Assembly (NCBI GenBank): GCA_903789505.1
Contig: CAIFEU010000051.1
Location: 1 to 12,975 of the forward strand
Origin: an uncultured Coriobacteriales bacterium
GTDB taxonomy: Bacteria; Actinomycetota; Coriobacteriia; Coriobacteriales; UMGS124
Direction of reading: 5' to 3'
DNA length: 12,975 nt
Shown here piece after piece: positions 1 through 7,711 of this stretch. Position 1 is the first letter of the stretch; each line of letters begins with the position of its first letter. The position numbers were made by a program, and so were the translations under genes. The notes below the pieces were generated by a model. The model was not told where the DNA came from, did not search any database, and was given only the letters and a program-made list of their open reading frames with translations.

Positions 1-60
1 CGCGCCCCCCGCCCCCGGGGGGGGGGGGGCTGGGGGCCGGGGGGGGCCCCGGCCGCGGCG
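1..60. other. G/C homopolymer tract at the left window end, probable assembly artefact
   Basis: Only G and C except for one T (31), including a long G run at about 17-29. It stays in frame with the phosphatase but encodes Gly, Pro and Arg repeats, so the true sequence of this edge is doubtful. Confidence 0.6.
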
Positions 61-1482
61 GCGCCGCAGGCCTCGCCATCCGGGCAGGCGCCCGACGCCG
101 ACGGCGACGACGACCTCGGCGGTTCCGAGAGCCCCTCGGAGACCGTCCCGTTCGCGCCGGTCAAGCCCATCACGCGGGAGAGCGTCTCGGCGTCGGGCCA
201 CTCGAGCGGCTCGGGGCGCGCCACCGGCGCGCTGGTGTGGGGCGCGGCCACCAACGTGGGTCACGTCCGCGAGCACAACGAGGACTCCTACCTCATCAAC
301 TTCCCTCTGTTCGCCGTCGCCGACGGCATGGGCGGCCACGCTGCGGGCGAGGTCGCGAGCACGATTGCGGTCTCGAGCCTCGCCGAGTGCGGCGTCACCA
401 AGGCCGACCCCTACGCGCTGGGCAGCGCGATCGAGCAGGCGAACCAGGACGTCATCGCCGGCGCGGCGCGGGGCGTGGGCCGCCAGGGCATGGGCACCAC
501 CTGCACCGCCGTGGTCATCGACGGCAACCGCATGGCCGTGGGGCACGTGGGCGACTCGCGCGCCTACCTGCTGCACGGCGGCAAGCTGCTACGCGTCACG
601 CACGACCACTCGCTGGTCGAGGAGCTCGTCGAGGCGGGCAAGATCACGCCCGAGGAGGCGCGCGTCCACCCCAACCGCTCCGTCATCACCCGCGCGCTGG
701 GCAGCGACCCCAACATGCGCGCCGACGCGTTCACCGTCGACGTCACGGTGGGCGACCGGGTGCTGCTGTGCTCGGACGGCCTGTCGTCGATGGTCACCGA
801 CGACGTGATCGAGGAGGCGCTCGTCTCCTCGCCCACCGCCTCGGCCTGCTCGGACCGGCTGGTCGAGCTGGCGCTGCGGGCGGGCGGCCTGGACAACGTC
901 ACCGTCGTGGTCATCGACGTCGTCGACGACGGCATCGAGCGGCACGCCCTGCGCAACCGCGTGCGCAACGTCCTGCTGTGGCTGCTCGCGGTGCTGCTGG
1001 TGCTCGCCGCGATCACGGGCGGGCTGTTCGTGTTCGCCAACAGCCGCTGGTACCTCACCGACACCGACGGCTACGTCTCGCTCAACCGCGGCATCCCCGG
1101 CTCGCTGGGGCCGATCACCTTCTCCGAGCAGGTCGAGGTCACCAACATCCAGGTGTCCTACCTGTCCGAGGCCGTCGAGGACCGCCTGAGGCAGGGCATC
1201 TCGTTCGGCTCGGAGGACGCCGCCCGCGAGACGCTCGAGAAGTATCGCGCCACGATCGCCTCCCAGGAGGAGCAGCGCAACGCGCGCACGCCCAGCAGCG
1301 CGTCCTCGTCGGACTCCGACGGCACCGCCGCGCCGGCGTCGCTCACCGCGGTGCGTCCGGCGAGCTCCTCGTCGGACGCGCGCTCCGCCGCCGGGTCGGC
1401 GTCCGCGTCGGCATCGTCCTCGTCGGCGGCCTCGGCGTCGTCGTCCAGCGACTCCTCGGCCGCGAGCTCGTCGAACAGGTAG
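1..1482 (+). CDS. pstP: PP2C-family Ser/Thr protein phosphatase, PstP-like (5' partial)
   Basis: Metal-dependent phosphoprotein phosphatase expected to reverse phosphorylation by the PknB kinase encoded downstream. The PP2C motifs appear in order: VREHNEDS (about 262-288), VADGMGGHAAGE (about 316-350), GMGTT, VGHVGDSRAYLL, LLCSDGLS and GGLDNVTVVV (about 886-912); the aspartates bind the metals. One membrane helix follows (about 967-1044). The exported part contains RGIPGSLG and aligns with the RGIQGSL region I recall from mycobacterial PstP. The last 60 or so residues are almost only Ser, Ala and Asp. The frame is open from base 1, with no ATG, GTG or TTG before GTG 235. That GTG has no clear ribosome site and would cut into the first strand of the domain. 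I therefore treat the gene as cut by the left edge, with a disordered N-terminal extension; a start at 235 (415 aa) is the alternative. The stop lies 10 bp before the next gene, so they are probably co-transcribed. Confidence 0.93.
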   Translation, partial: RAPRPRGGGGWGPGGAPAAAAPQASPSGQAPDADGDDDLGGSESPSETVPFAPVKPITRESVSASGHSSGSGRATGALVWGAATNVGHVREHNEDSYLINFPLFAVADGMGGHAAGEVASTIAVSSLAECGVTKADPYALGSAIEQANQDVIAGAARGVGRQGMGTTCTAVVIDGNRMAVGHVGDSRAYLLHGGKLLRVTHDHSLVEELVEAGKITPEEARVHPNRSVITRALGSDPNMRADAFTVDVTVGDRVLLCSDGLSSMVTDDVIEEALVSSPTASACSDRLVELALRAGGLDNVTVVVIDVVDDGIERHALRNRVRNVLLWLLAVLLVLAAITGGLFVFANSRWYLTDTDGYVSLNRGIPGSLGPITFSEQVEVTNIQVSYLSEAVEDRLRQGISFGSEDAARETLEKYRATIASQEEQRNARTPSSASSSDSDGTAAPASLTAVRPASSSSDARSAAGSASASASSSSAASASSSSDSSAASSSNR

Positions 1483-1492
1483 GGGGCCGCCC

Positions 1493-4282
1493 ATGGGAGA
1501 CCGCCGCAACACAGAGCTGCTGCTGCTGCTCGCCGGCGCCGTGCCGGTGTTCCTGCTGTACGCGATGTACGTGATGCAGCAGGGCAACGAGCTGACCTGG
1601 CAGGCGCTGATCGTCCCGATCGGCCTGCTGGTGGGCTTCGCCGTCGCACACATCGCGGTGCGCATCTTCGCCCCGGGGGCGGACCCGGCGATCCTGCCGC
1701 TGGTCTTCGTGATGTCGGGCATCGGCATCACGTTCGTCACCCGCCTGGACCCCGACTCCTCGACGCGCCAGGTGATCTGGCTGTTCATCGGCATCGCGGT
1801 GATGATCGCGACGCTGGTCGTCGTGCGCAACCTGGAGCGCCTGGCGCGCTACAAGTACGTCTTCGGCATCCTGGGCCTGGCCCTGCTGCTGCTGCCGATC
1901 TTCGTCGGCTTCGAGTCGGGCGGCAGCAAGCTGTGGGTGCGCGTGGCGGGCGTGTCGTTCCAGCCCGGCGAGATCGCCAAGGTCCTCATCGTTATCTTCC
2001 TGGCGAGCTACCTGGCGGAGAACCGCGAGCTGCTCGCCGTGGCGCAGTACCGCGTGCCGGTCATCGGGCTGCGCATCCCGCGCCTGAGGATGCTGCTGCC
2101 GCTGCTGGTGATGTGGGCGATCTCCCTGGTCATCGTCGTGTACGAGCGCGATCTGGGCAGCGCGGTGCTGTTCTTCGGCATCTTCGTGATCATGCTGTAC
2201 GTGGCCACGGGCAGGCTCTTCTACCCGATCGTCGCCGTCGTGCTGCTGGCCGTGGGCGGCGTGCTCGCCTACCACTTCTTCTCGCACGTGCGCGTGCGCA
2301 TCTCCGTGTGGCTCGACCCGTTCGCCGACCCGAGCGGCCAGGGCTACCAGATTCTGCAGGCGCTGTACTCGATGGCCGACGGCGGGCTGTTCGGCGACGG
2401 CATCGGCCAGGGGATGCCCACGCTGATCCCGGTCGCCGCCAGCGACTTCATCTTCCCGGCGATGGCAGAGGAGATCGGCCTGCTCGGCGGCTCGGCGATC
2501 ATCCTGCTGTACATGTCGTTCACCGTGCGCGGGCTGCTCACAGCCGCGCGCGCCAAGTCGGACCTCGCCGCGTTCATGGCGGTGGGCCTGACCTCGGCCA
2601 TCTCGCTGCAGGCGTTCCTGATCATCGGCGGCACCACCAAGCTGATCCCGCTCACCGGCGTCACGCTGCCGTTCATGAGCCAGGGCGGCTCCTCGCTGCT
2701 GGCGAGCTTCATCATCGTCGGCCTGCTGCTGCGCTGCGGCCACGAGGGCACCGGCCACCAGGTCGAGATGACCGGCGACGGCGTGTCGAGCCCGGCCGGC
2801 GAGCTGCCTCACGCCGCGGGCAAGTCGCGGCTGGCGAGCCTGCACCTGGCCACGCCCGAGAGCGGCGTGCTGGGCCGCCGGGCGCTGTCCAAGCGCCTCA
2901 CGGTGCTCACCACGTGCTTCGCCGTCCTGTTCGCCGCGCTGATCGCCAACCTCGCCTACGTGCAGGTCGTGAAGGCCCAGGACCTGCAGGACAACCCCAA
3001 CAACAACCACACGATCGCGCGCGAGGCCTACGTCGACCGCGGGTCGATCGTCACCTCCGACGGCGTCGTGCTCGCCGAGAGCGTGCGCCAGCCCGACGGC
3101 ACCTACGTGCGCAGCTACCCGCAGGGCTCGCTCGCGTCGCATACCGTGGGGTACGTCTCGACGCAGTACGGCACCTCGGGCATCGAGTCAACCTACGACT
3201 CGGTCCTGTCGGGGACCAGCGACTACTCCAGCTGGGACAGCGCCCTCAACTCGCTGGCGGGCAACACCACCACCGGCCAGGACGTCGTCCTCTCGATCGA
3301 CTCGCGCATCCAGGCGGCCGCGGAGTCGGCGCTGGAGGGTCGCACCGGCGCCATCGTGGTGCTCAACGTCCAGACCGGCGCGGTGCTCGCCAAGGCGTCC
3401 TCGCCCACCTACTCCAACGACGAGCTCGCCGGGCTGTTCGCCAGCAACGACAGCTCCGCCCTGTACGACCGCGCGTCGCAGGCGCTGTACGAACCGGGCT
3501 CCACGTTCAAGGTGATCACGCTGTCCGCCGCGCTGCAGTCCGGCACGGCGACGCTCTCCAGCGTGTACTCCTCGCCCTCCTCGCTCGAGATCGGCGGCGG
3601 CATCGTCAGCAACTTCGACAACGAGGACTACGGCGACATCACGCTCGAGCAGGCGTTCGACTACTCGTCCAACACCGTGTTCGGGCAGGTCGCGGTCCAG
3701 GTGGGTGCCACCACCCTGGCCAACACCGCCACCGCGTTCGGCTACGGGACCTCGGTGGGCACCGGGTTCACGGTCACCCCGTCGCTGGTCCCCGACCCGG
3801 TCAAGGCCAACGACTGGCAGCTCGCGTGGGCGGGCTGCGGCCAGCCCACCAACCTGGGCGCCCCGATGACGACCGTGACGCAGGCCGCCATGGTGGCGGC
3901 CACGATTGCGAACGGCGGCGTGGTGATGAACCCCTACATCGTGTCCGCGGTCACCGACTCCACCGGCGCCACCGTCTCGACCACCCAGCCGCAGACGCTG
4001 GGCCGCGCCGTGAGCGCCGACGTGGCGCAGCAGGTGGGCGAGGCGATGCACAGCGTCGTCACCTCCGGCACGGGCGCCGCGGCCGCCTCCGGCGGCATCG
4101 ACGTCGCTGGCAAGACCGGCACGGCCGAGACGGGCAGCTCCGCCAACCCCAACGCCTGGTTCATCGGGTACGCGCCCTACGACAACCCGCAGGTGGCGAT
4201 TGCCGTCGTCATCGAGAACGACGCGGAGCACGCCGCGACCGCAATTGCGGGAGATGTGTTACAGGCAGCGCTGGCGGCATGA
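1493..4282 (+). CDS. rodA-pbpA: SEDS glycosyltransferase-class B PBP fusion (RodA-PbpA)
   Basis: A 929-residue protein joining peptidoglycan polymerase and crosslinking transpeptidase. Residues 1 to about 416 are a polytopic SEDS (RodA/FtsW) domain. It contains W148 in a KLWVRVAG...QPGEIAK block and D318 in SDFIFPAMAEE; the equivalent Trp and Asp are essential in RodA/FtsW. A linker of about 50 residues, predicted cytoplasmic, leads to one membrane helix (about 466-491) and a transpeptidase domain with S670-TFK (SxxK), S725-S-N (SxN) and K874-TG. The PBP half resembles actinobacterial PbpA in length and in its RGSI, YPQG and SIDSRIQ stretches. ATG 1493 has a GGGGG stretch just upstream and follows the phosphatase stop by 10 bp. 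SEDS proteins and their partner PBPs are usually separate adjacent genes. Here there is no stop or frame change between the halves, and all catalytic motifs of both are intact, so this looks like a functional fusion rather than an error. Confidence 0.96.
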   Translation: MGDRRNTELLLLLAGAVPVFLLYAMYVMQQGNELTWQALIVPIGLLVGFAVAHIAVRIFAPGADPAILPLVFVMSGIGITFVTRLDPDSSTRQVIWLFIGIAVMIATLVVVRNLERLARYKYVFGILGLALLLLPIFVGFESGGSKLWVRVAGVSFQPGEIAKVLIVIFLASYLAENRELLAVAQYRVPVIGLRIPRLRMLLPLLVMWAISLVIVVYERDLGSAVLFFGIFVIMLYVATGRLFYPIVAVVLLAVGGVLAYHFFSHVRVRISVWLDPFADPSGQGYQILQALYSMADGGLFGDGIGQGMPTLIPVAASDFIFPAMAEEIGLLGGSAIILLYMSFTVRGLLTAARAKSDLAAFMAVGLTSAISLQAFLIIGGTTKLIPLTGVTLPFMSQGGSSLLASFIIVGLLLRCGHEGTGHQVEMTGDGVSSPAGELPHAAGKSRLASLHLATPESGVLGRRALSKRLTVLTTCFAVLFAALIANLAYVQVVKAQDLQDNPNNNHTIAREAYVDRGSIVTSDGVVLAESVRQPDGTYVRSYPQGSLASHTVGYVSTQYGTSGIESTYDSVLSGTSDYSSWDSALNSLAGNTTTGQDVVLSIDSRIQAAAESALEGRTGAIVVLNVQTGAVLAKASSPTYSNDELAGLFASNDSSALYDRASQALYEPGSTFKVITLSAALQSGTATLSSVYSSPSSLEIGGGIVSNFDNEDYGDITLEQAFDYSSNTVFGQVAVQVGATTLANTATAFGYGTSVGTGFTVTPSLVPDPVKANDWQLAWAGCGQPTNLGAPMTTVTQAAMVAATIANGGVVMNPYIVSAVTDSTGATVSTTQPQTLGRAVSADVAQQVGEAMHSVVTSGTGAAAASGGIDVAGKTGTAETGSSANPNAWFIGYAPYDNPQVAIAVVIENDAEHAATAIAGDVLQAALAA

Positions 4283-4346
4283 CCCACCGACTCGAAACAT
4301 CGGTGACGTATCATTCACATACGGTAATTCTGGAAGGAGTTCTGCC
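4283..4346 (+). promoter_or_regulatory. possible internal promoter and ribosome site of pknB
   Basis: These 64 bp are clearly more AT-rich than the flanking genes. TATCAT at 4309-4314 is one base off the -10 consensus; CCGACT at 4287-4292 is a weak -35 at 16 bp spacing. Two short inverted repeats occur: ACCGA/TCGGT (4286-4290 and 4300-4304) and CGTAT/ATACG (4307-4311 and 4319-4323), the second covering the putative -10. A strong ribosome site, GGAAGGAG (4332-4339), lies 7 bases before ATG 4347 and fixes the pknB start. Promoter activity is inferred from sequence only. Confidence 0.45.
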
Positions 4347-6533
4347 ATGCAGATAGAACGAGGTACGGTGTTCGGCCACCGCTACGTCGTGCAATCTCAG
4401 ATCGGCACCGGCGGCATGGCCACCGTCTACCGCGGTCTGGACCAGACGCTTGACCGCCTGGTCGCCATCAAGGTCATGCTCGAGCGGTATGCGCAGGACC
4501 CCTCCTTCGCCGCGCGCTTCAAGCAGGAGGCGCAGGCGGCCGCAGCCCTCCAGAGCCCCTACATCGTCAGCGTCTACGACTGGGGCCAGGAAGGCGACAC
4601 CTACTACATCATCATGGAGTACCTGCGCGGGACCGACCTCAAGACCGGCATCCGCAGCCACGGGGCGCTCACGCCGCGCAAGGTCGCGCAGATCGGCGCC
4701 CAGGTGTGCCAGGCGCTCTCGGTGGCGCACGCGCACGAGATCATCCACCGCGACATCAAGCCGCAGAACATCATGATCCAGCCCAACGGCGACGCCAAGG
4801 TCATGGACTTCGGCATCGCCCGCTCCAAGAACTCCCACCTCACGCAGACCAACTCGGTGCTGGGCACCGCCCACTACGTCTCGCCCGAGCAGGCGCAGGG
4901 CAAGGAGCTCGGCCCCACCTCCGACCTGTACTCGCTGGGCGTCGTGATGTACGAGGCCTCGACCGGCAGGCTCCCGTTCGACGGCGACGACGCGGTGAGC
5001 GTGGCCCTCAAGCAGGTCAACGAGGAGCCCGTGCCCCCCAACGAGATCAACCCCAACGTCGACGACCAGCTCAACGCCATCATCATGAAGTGCATGATGA
5101 AGAACCCCGCCGAGCGCTTCCAGACGGCCGACGAGCTGCGCCGCGTTCTGAACAACTACATCATGGGTCGCCCGATAAACCTGGGCGGCACCACGACCAC
5201 GGTGATCCCGCCCAGCGCGCGCACGACCACCCAGCTGCCCAACCAGACCGTCGGCACCCAGCGCATGCAGACCCTCAACGGCGTCGGCATGCAGCCCGCG
5301 GTCTCCCCCTCCAAGCTGCACCACGAGAGCGGGTCGTACGCCTCGCAGTACCCCGGGCAGGGCTCCTACACCGACCCCAACGAGCCGACGAGCAAGGATG
5401 GCCCCTCGCGCGGCGCGATCATCGGCATCGTGGTCGCGCTGCTGGTGGTCATCGTGCTCGTGATCGTCCTGGTGTCCGCCCTGCGCACGCTCGGCGCCTC
5501 CGGCGAGACCGGTACGACGAACAGGGCAGCCTCCTCCGTCTCCGAGCGCGCGGCGAGCTCCGCGGAGGCCACGACCGTCAGCGTGCCCGACCTCACCGGC
5601 AAGACCGTCTCGCAGGCGACCTCGCTGCTCACCGCCCAGGGCCTCAAGCTGGGCTCGCAGACCACCGAGTCCTCCTCGACGGTCACCAAGGGCCAGATCA
5701 TCAGCCAGACCCCGACGGCCGGCTCCACCGCGAAGTCGGGCGCGACGGTCGACATCGTGGTCTCCAGCGGCACCGACACGGCGACGCTGCCCTCCAACGA
5801 CGAGCTCAAGGGTCTCAGCGAGACCGAGGCGACGCAGCGTCTGACCGCCGCAGGCGTGACCCCCGAGCACGACTCCTCGCTGGACGCCTACGACGACACG
5901 GTCCCCGCCGGCTCCTTCCTCACGCTCGACCCCAGCGTCATCAACTCGACGACGATCGCCAAGGGCTCCACGGTGAAGTACGGCCTGTCCAAGGGCGTCC
6001 AGCCCGCGACCGTGCCCAGCGTGGTGGGCTCCTACTACACCACCGCCGAGTCCGAGATCTCCAACGCGTCGCTGTACTACGCCGAGAACTGGGTCGACGA
6101 CAGCTCCGCCGCCGGCACCGTCATCAGCGTGAGCCCCTCGGCCGGGACCGAGCTCGACAAGTGGAGCACCGTCACGATCACGATCTCGAACGGGCCCAAG
6201 CAGCAGGCCACCGTGCCGTACGTCTCGGCGGGCGACACGCTGGGCGACGCCAAGAACGCGATCATCGCCGCCGGCCTGAACTACTACTACGTCAACACCG
6301 GCAGCGGCACGACCAGCGACTCCTCGCCCGTCGTGAGCATCAGCCCCTCCGGCGGCACGAGCGTGGACTACGGCTCGACCGTGACGATCTACGTCAACGA
6401 CAACACCGGCGTCAACACCACCCCGACGACACCGACCGACAATGGCGGGGCCAACGCCGACAACGGCGGCGGGACCGAGCAGGGAGGCACGACGACCACG
6501 ACGCCGGCGGACTCGGCGGGCAATCAGGGCTAG
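4347..6533 (+). CDS. pknB: PASTA-domain Ser/Thr protein kinase PknB
   Basis: Membrane receptor-type Ser/Thr kinase of 728 residues. The kinase domain (about 9-275) has the glycine loop GTGGMATV (20-27), K42, HRDIKPQN with D136, DFG with D154, and an activation loop whose T166 and T168 sit in LTQT, matching the two autophosphorylated threonines of mycobacterial PknB. A juxtamembrane segment precedes one membrane helix (about 355-380). Four PASTA-type repeats follow outside the cell: about 411-475, 479-550 (divergent, beginning ATLPSNDELKG), 554-617 and 621-685. The tail is rich in Thr, Gly and Asn. PASTA repeats bind peptidoglycan fragments or lipid II in related kinases. The gene follows the RodA-PbpA fusion, whose function it is expected to control, and the phosphatase that would oppose it. 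The open frame extends upstream, but ATG 4347 is preferred because of its strong ribosome site and because the kinase fold starts directly after it. Confidence 0.96.
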   Translation: MQIERGTVFGHRYVVQSQIGTGGMATVYRGLDQTLDRLVAIKVMLERYAQDPSFAARFKQEAQAAAALQSPYIVSVYDWGQEGDTYYIIMEYLRGTDLKTGIRSHGALTPRKVAQIGAQVCQALSVAHAHEIIHRDIKPQNIMIQPNGDAKVMDFGIARSKNSHLTQTNSVLGTAHYVSPEQAQGKELGPTSDLYSLGVVMYEASTGRLPFDGDDAVSVALKQVNEEPVPPNEINPNVDDQLNAIIMKCMMKNPAERFQTADELRRVLNNYIMGRPINLGGTTTTVIPPSARTTTQLPNQTVGTQRMQTLNGVGMQPAVSPSKLHHESGSYASQYPGQGSYTDPNEPTSKDGPSRGAIIGIVVALLVVIVLVIVLVSALRTLGASGETGTTNRAASSVSERAASSAEATTVSVPDLTGKTVSQATSLLTAQGLKLGSQTTESSSTVTKGQIISQTPTAGSTAKSGATVDIVVSSGTDTATLPSNDELKGLSETEATQRLTAAGVTPEHDSSLDAYDDTVPAGSFLTLDPSVINSTTIAKGSTVKYGLSKGVQPATVPSVVGSYYTTAESEISNASLYYAENWVDDSSAAGTVISVSPSAGTELDKWSTVTITISNGPKQQATVPYVSAGDTLGDAKNAIIAAGLNYYYVNTGSGTTSDSSPVVSISPSGGTSVDYGSTVTIYVNDNTGVNTTPTTPTDNGGANADNGGGTEQGGTTTTTPADSAGNQG

Positions 6534-6756
6534 CGCCCGGCAAGCCCCGCCCCGTCGGCGGACGCGCCGGAAGCAACAGCGCCAGACGGAGGCGCCCTCC
6601 ACTCCCCAGGGAATGGTGGGGGCCGGCGCGGGTCTGTGTATCGCCGATACGGGGCGGGGGGCCACGGGGCCACGGGGGCCCGCGGCCGGGGGGCGGCCCC
6701 GCGGGCGCCATGCCACGACGCGCACCGCCGTGGGCGCGCCGGCGCCGCGGGAGGCG
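6534..6756. terminator. GC-rich hairpin between convergent genes, candidate bidirectional terminator
   Basis: No gene is seen in this convergent spacer. The clearest element is an 8-bp perfect inverted repeat, GCCCGCGG at 6678-6685 and CCGCGGGC at 6699-6706, with extra G/C pairing possible in the 13-base loop. There is no T-run on either side, so if it terminates it is a tail-less type. GCCACGGGG and CCACGGGGG are repeated next to each other (about 6661-6678). The surrounding G runs (6654-6700) may include sequencing error. Confidence 0.4.
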
Positions 6757-7542
6757 TCAAAGGACGCGCACGACGGCAAAGCGCTGCCCGGCGGGGCTCT
6801 CCAGCGACACGACGTAGCCCTGGCCGGCGACGTCCTCCCCCAGCGGCGGATGGACCACGGGCACGATCGTGTCTCCCATGCGCGCCGCCTCCAGGTACTG
6901 CACGTCGACCTCGCGGGCGTCGAACTCGACAGCGCGCGTCGAGAGCGCGCCCATGGCCATGGCCACGTACTGCGCGTTGTTGACGTGATGGTTGGTGTCA
7001 ATGTGGGCAGCCGTCACGACGACAGGGTCGCACGCGACGCCCTCGCCCTGCACCGGGATGCGGCGCTGCGCGGCGGGCATGTCGAGCGGCGCGTCGCGCA
7101 GGTCTGCCGCGTAGGGGTCGACCTCGTCGGGCGTGGGGCGCACGGGGTGCCCGGTGCGCGAGTCGTAGAGGAACCACATCGAGTCGGCGCGCGCGAGCAG
7201 CTCTCCCCCGCCCTGCGCCGTCCCCTCCGCCCCAGGGGCTTCCGTGCCCGGTGCCGCGGGTGCCGCCACCGTGAAGTTGCGGTGCGCGAACAGGCCCTTG
7301 AACGCGGTCGCCCAGGTGCTCACGCGGATGGGGTCGGTGAAGCGCGGCATGCGCAGGATCTGGATCTTCCAGGCGGCGAGCAGCCAGACCAGGCGCGCCT
7401 CACGCGCGTGCGTCACGCCCCTGCCGAGCTCCTCCGCCTGGAACAGGCTGCAGTCCTGGAGATAGTCGATCAGCGCCGGCACGCTCATGGCGCCCGACTC
7501 GTCGACCTCGCTGAAGCGGACCCTGCTCTCGAATGAGTACAT
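6757..7542 (-). CDS. acyl-ACP thioesterase (FatA/FatB-like)
   Basis: Hydrolyses acyl-acyl carrier protein to free fatty acid and holo-ACP in the cytosol. The 261-residue protein has the double-hotdog layout of the acyl-ACP thioesterase family. The first half begins YSFESRVRFSEVDESG (residues 2-17), with the catalytic-type helix start and WLLAAWKIQI. The second half has D182-T-N184-H-H186-VNN, the Asp-x-Asn-x-His arrangement of plant and bacterial acyl-ACP thioesterases, and E218 in VQYLEAA as the probable fourth residue. An Ala/Gly/Pro-rich insert (about 93-114) sits in the first domain. The open frame extends 39 codons further upstream, but ATG at 7542-7540 is chosen because GGAGGT (7552-7547) lies 4 bases before it and the conserved fold starts there. 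It is divergent from the RHH protein gene, and the phased repeats lie about 40-85 bp upstream of its start, so co-regulation is likely. Chain-length preference cannot be read from sequence. Confidence 0.9.
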   Translation of the reverse strand: MYSFESRVRFSEVDESGAMSVPALIDYLQDCSLFQAEELGRGVTHAREARLVWLLAAWKIQILRMPRFTDPIRVSTWATAFKGLFAHRNFTVAAPAAPGTEAPGAEGTAQGGGELLARADSMWFLYDSRTGHPVRPTPDEVDPYAADLRDAPLDMPAAQRRIPVQGEGVACDPVVVTAAHIDTNHHVNNAQYVAMAMGALSTRAVEFDAREVDVQYLEAARMGDTIVPVVHPPLGEDVAGQGYVVSLESPAGQRFAVVRVL

Positions 7543-7581
7543 CGCGACCTCCGTCGCCTGCGGCCGTGGGCCGTCACGTGT

Positions 7582-7627
7582 GCTACCATTGGCTACGTTT
7601 GAGCTACCGCCGGCTACAATCGGCTGC
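7582..7627 (+). repeat. phased GCTAC repeat array, candidate RHH operator
   Basis: Direct repeats of GCTAC start at 7582, 7592, 7603 and 7613, with a variant GCTGC at 7623. Spacing is 10, 11, 10 and 10 bp, so all copies face the same side of the helix. The base before is usually G, giving a consensus near (T/C)GGCTAC. TACAAT at 7615-7620, a 5/6 match to a -10 box for the plus-strand gene, lies inside the fourth repeat; no good -35 is seen. The array sits in the divergent promoter region between the acyl-ACP thioesterase and an RHH protein, a family that binds tandem short direct repeats. Binding is inferred. Confidence 0.7.
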
Positions 7628-7629
7628 GA

Positions 7630-7646
7630 CGCGGCACTCCGCCGCG
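7630..7646 (+). other. leader hairpin of the RHH gene
   Basis: CGCGGC (7630-7635) and GCCGCG (7641-7646) form a perfect 6-bp stem with a 5-base loop, just downstream of the putative -10 box TACAAT. If transcription starts near 7627, this would be a stem at the very 5' end of the mRNA. It may be chance in GC-rich DNA. Confidence 0.3.
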
Positions 7647-7711
7647 AGCGAGCCTGCATCGAACCCGCAGCTCAAAGATAGTCCATCCCATCAATCACGC
7701 ATCCCAGATTG

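Noticed and set aside
1343..3142. Long minus-strand open frame (599 codons) across phosphatase and fusion
   Set aside because: Translation is His/Arg/Asp/Gln-rich without any recognisable domain, and it lies opposite two well-conserved genes; typical shadow frame in high-GC DNA.
4200..4346. Upstream extension of the pknB frame by 49 codons
   Set aside because: It overlaps the end of the fusion gene, is not conserved-looking, and ATG 4347 has a strong ribosome site.
4311..7001. Minus-strand open frame (896 codons) opposite pknB
   Set aside because: Composition is Gly/Val/Arg-rich and has no domain; pknB on the other strand is complete and conserved. Its upstream end covers the thioesterase gene in another frame.
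7575..7580. CACGTG palindrome next to the GCTAC array
   Set aside because: Six-base palindromes of this kind are frequent in GC-rich DNA and nothing else supports a role.
7543..7659. Upstream extension of the thioesterase frame by 39 codons
   Set aside because: It would run through the GCTAC array, and the GGAGGT site before ATG 7542 gives a clear start.
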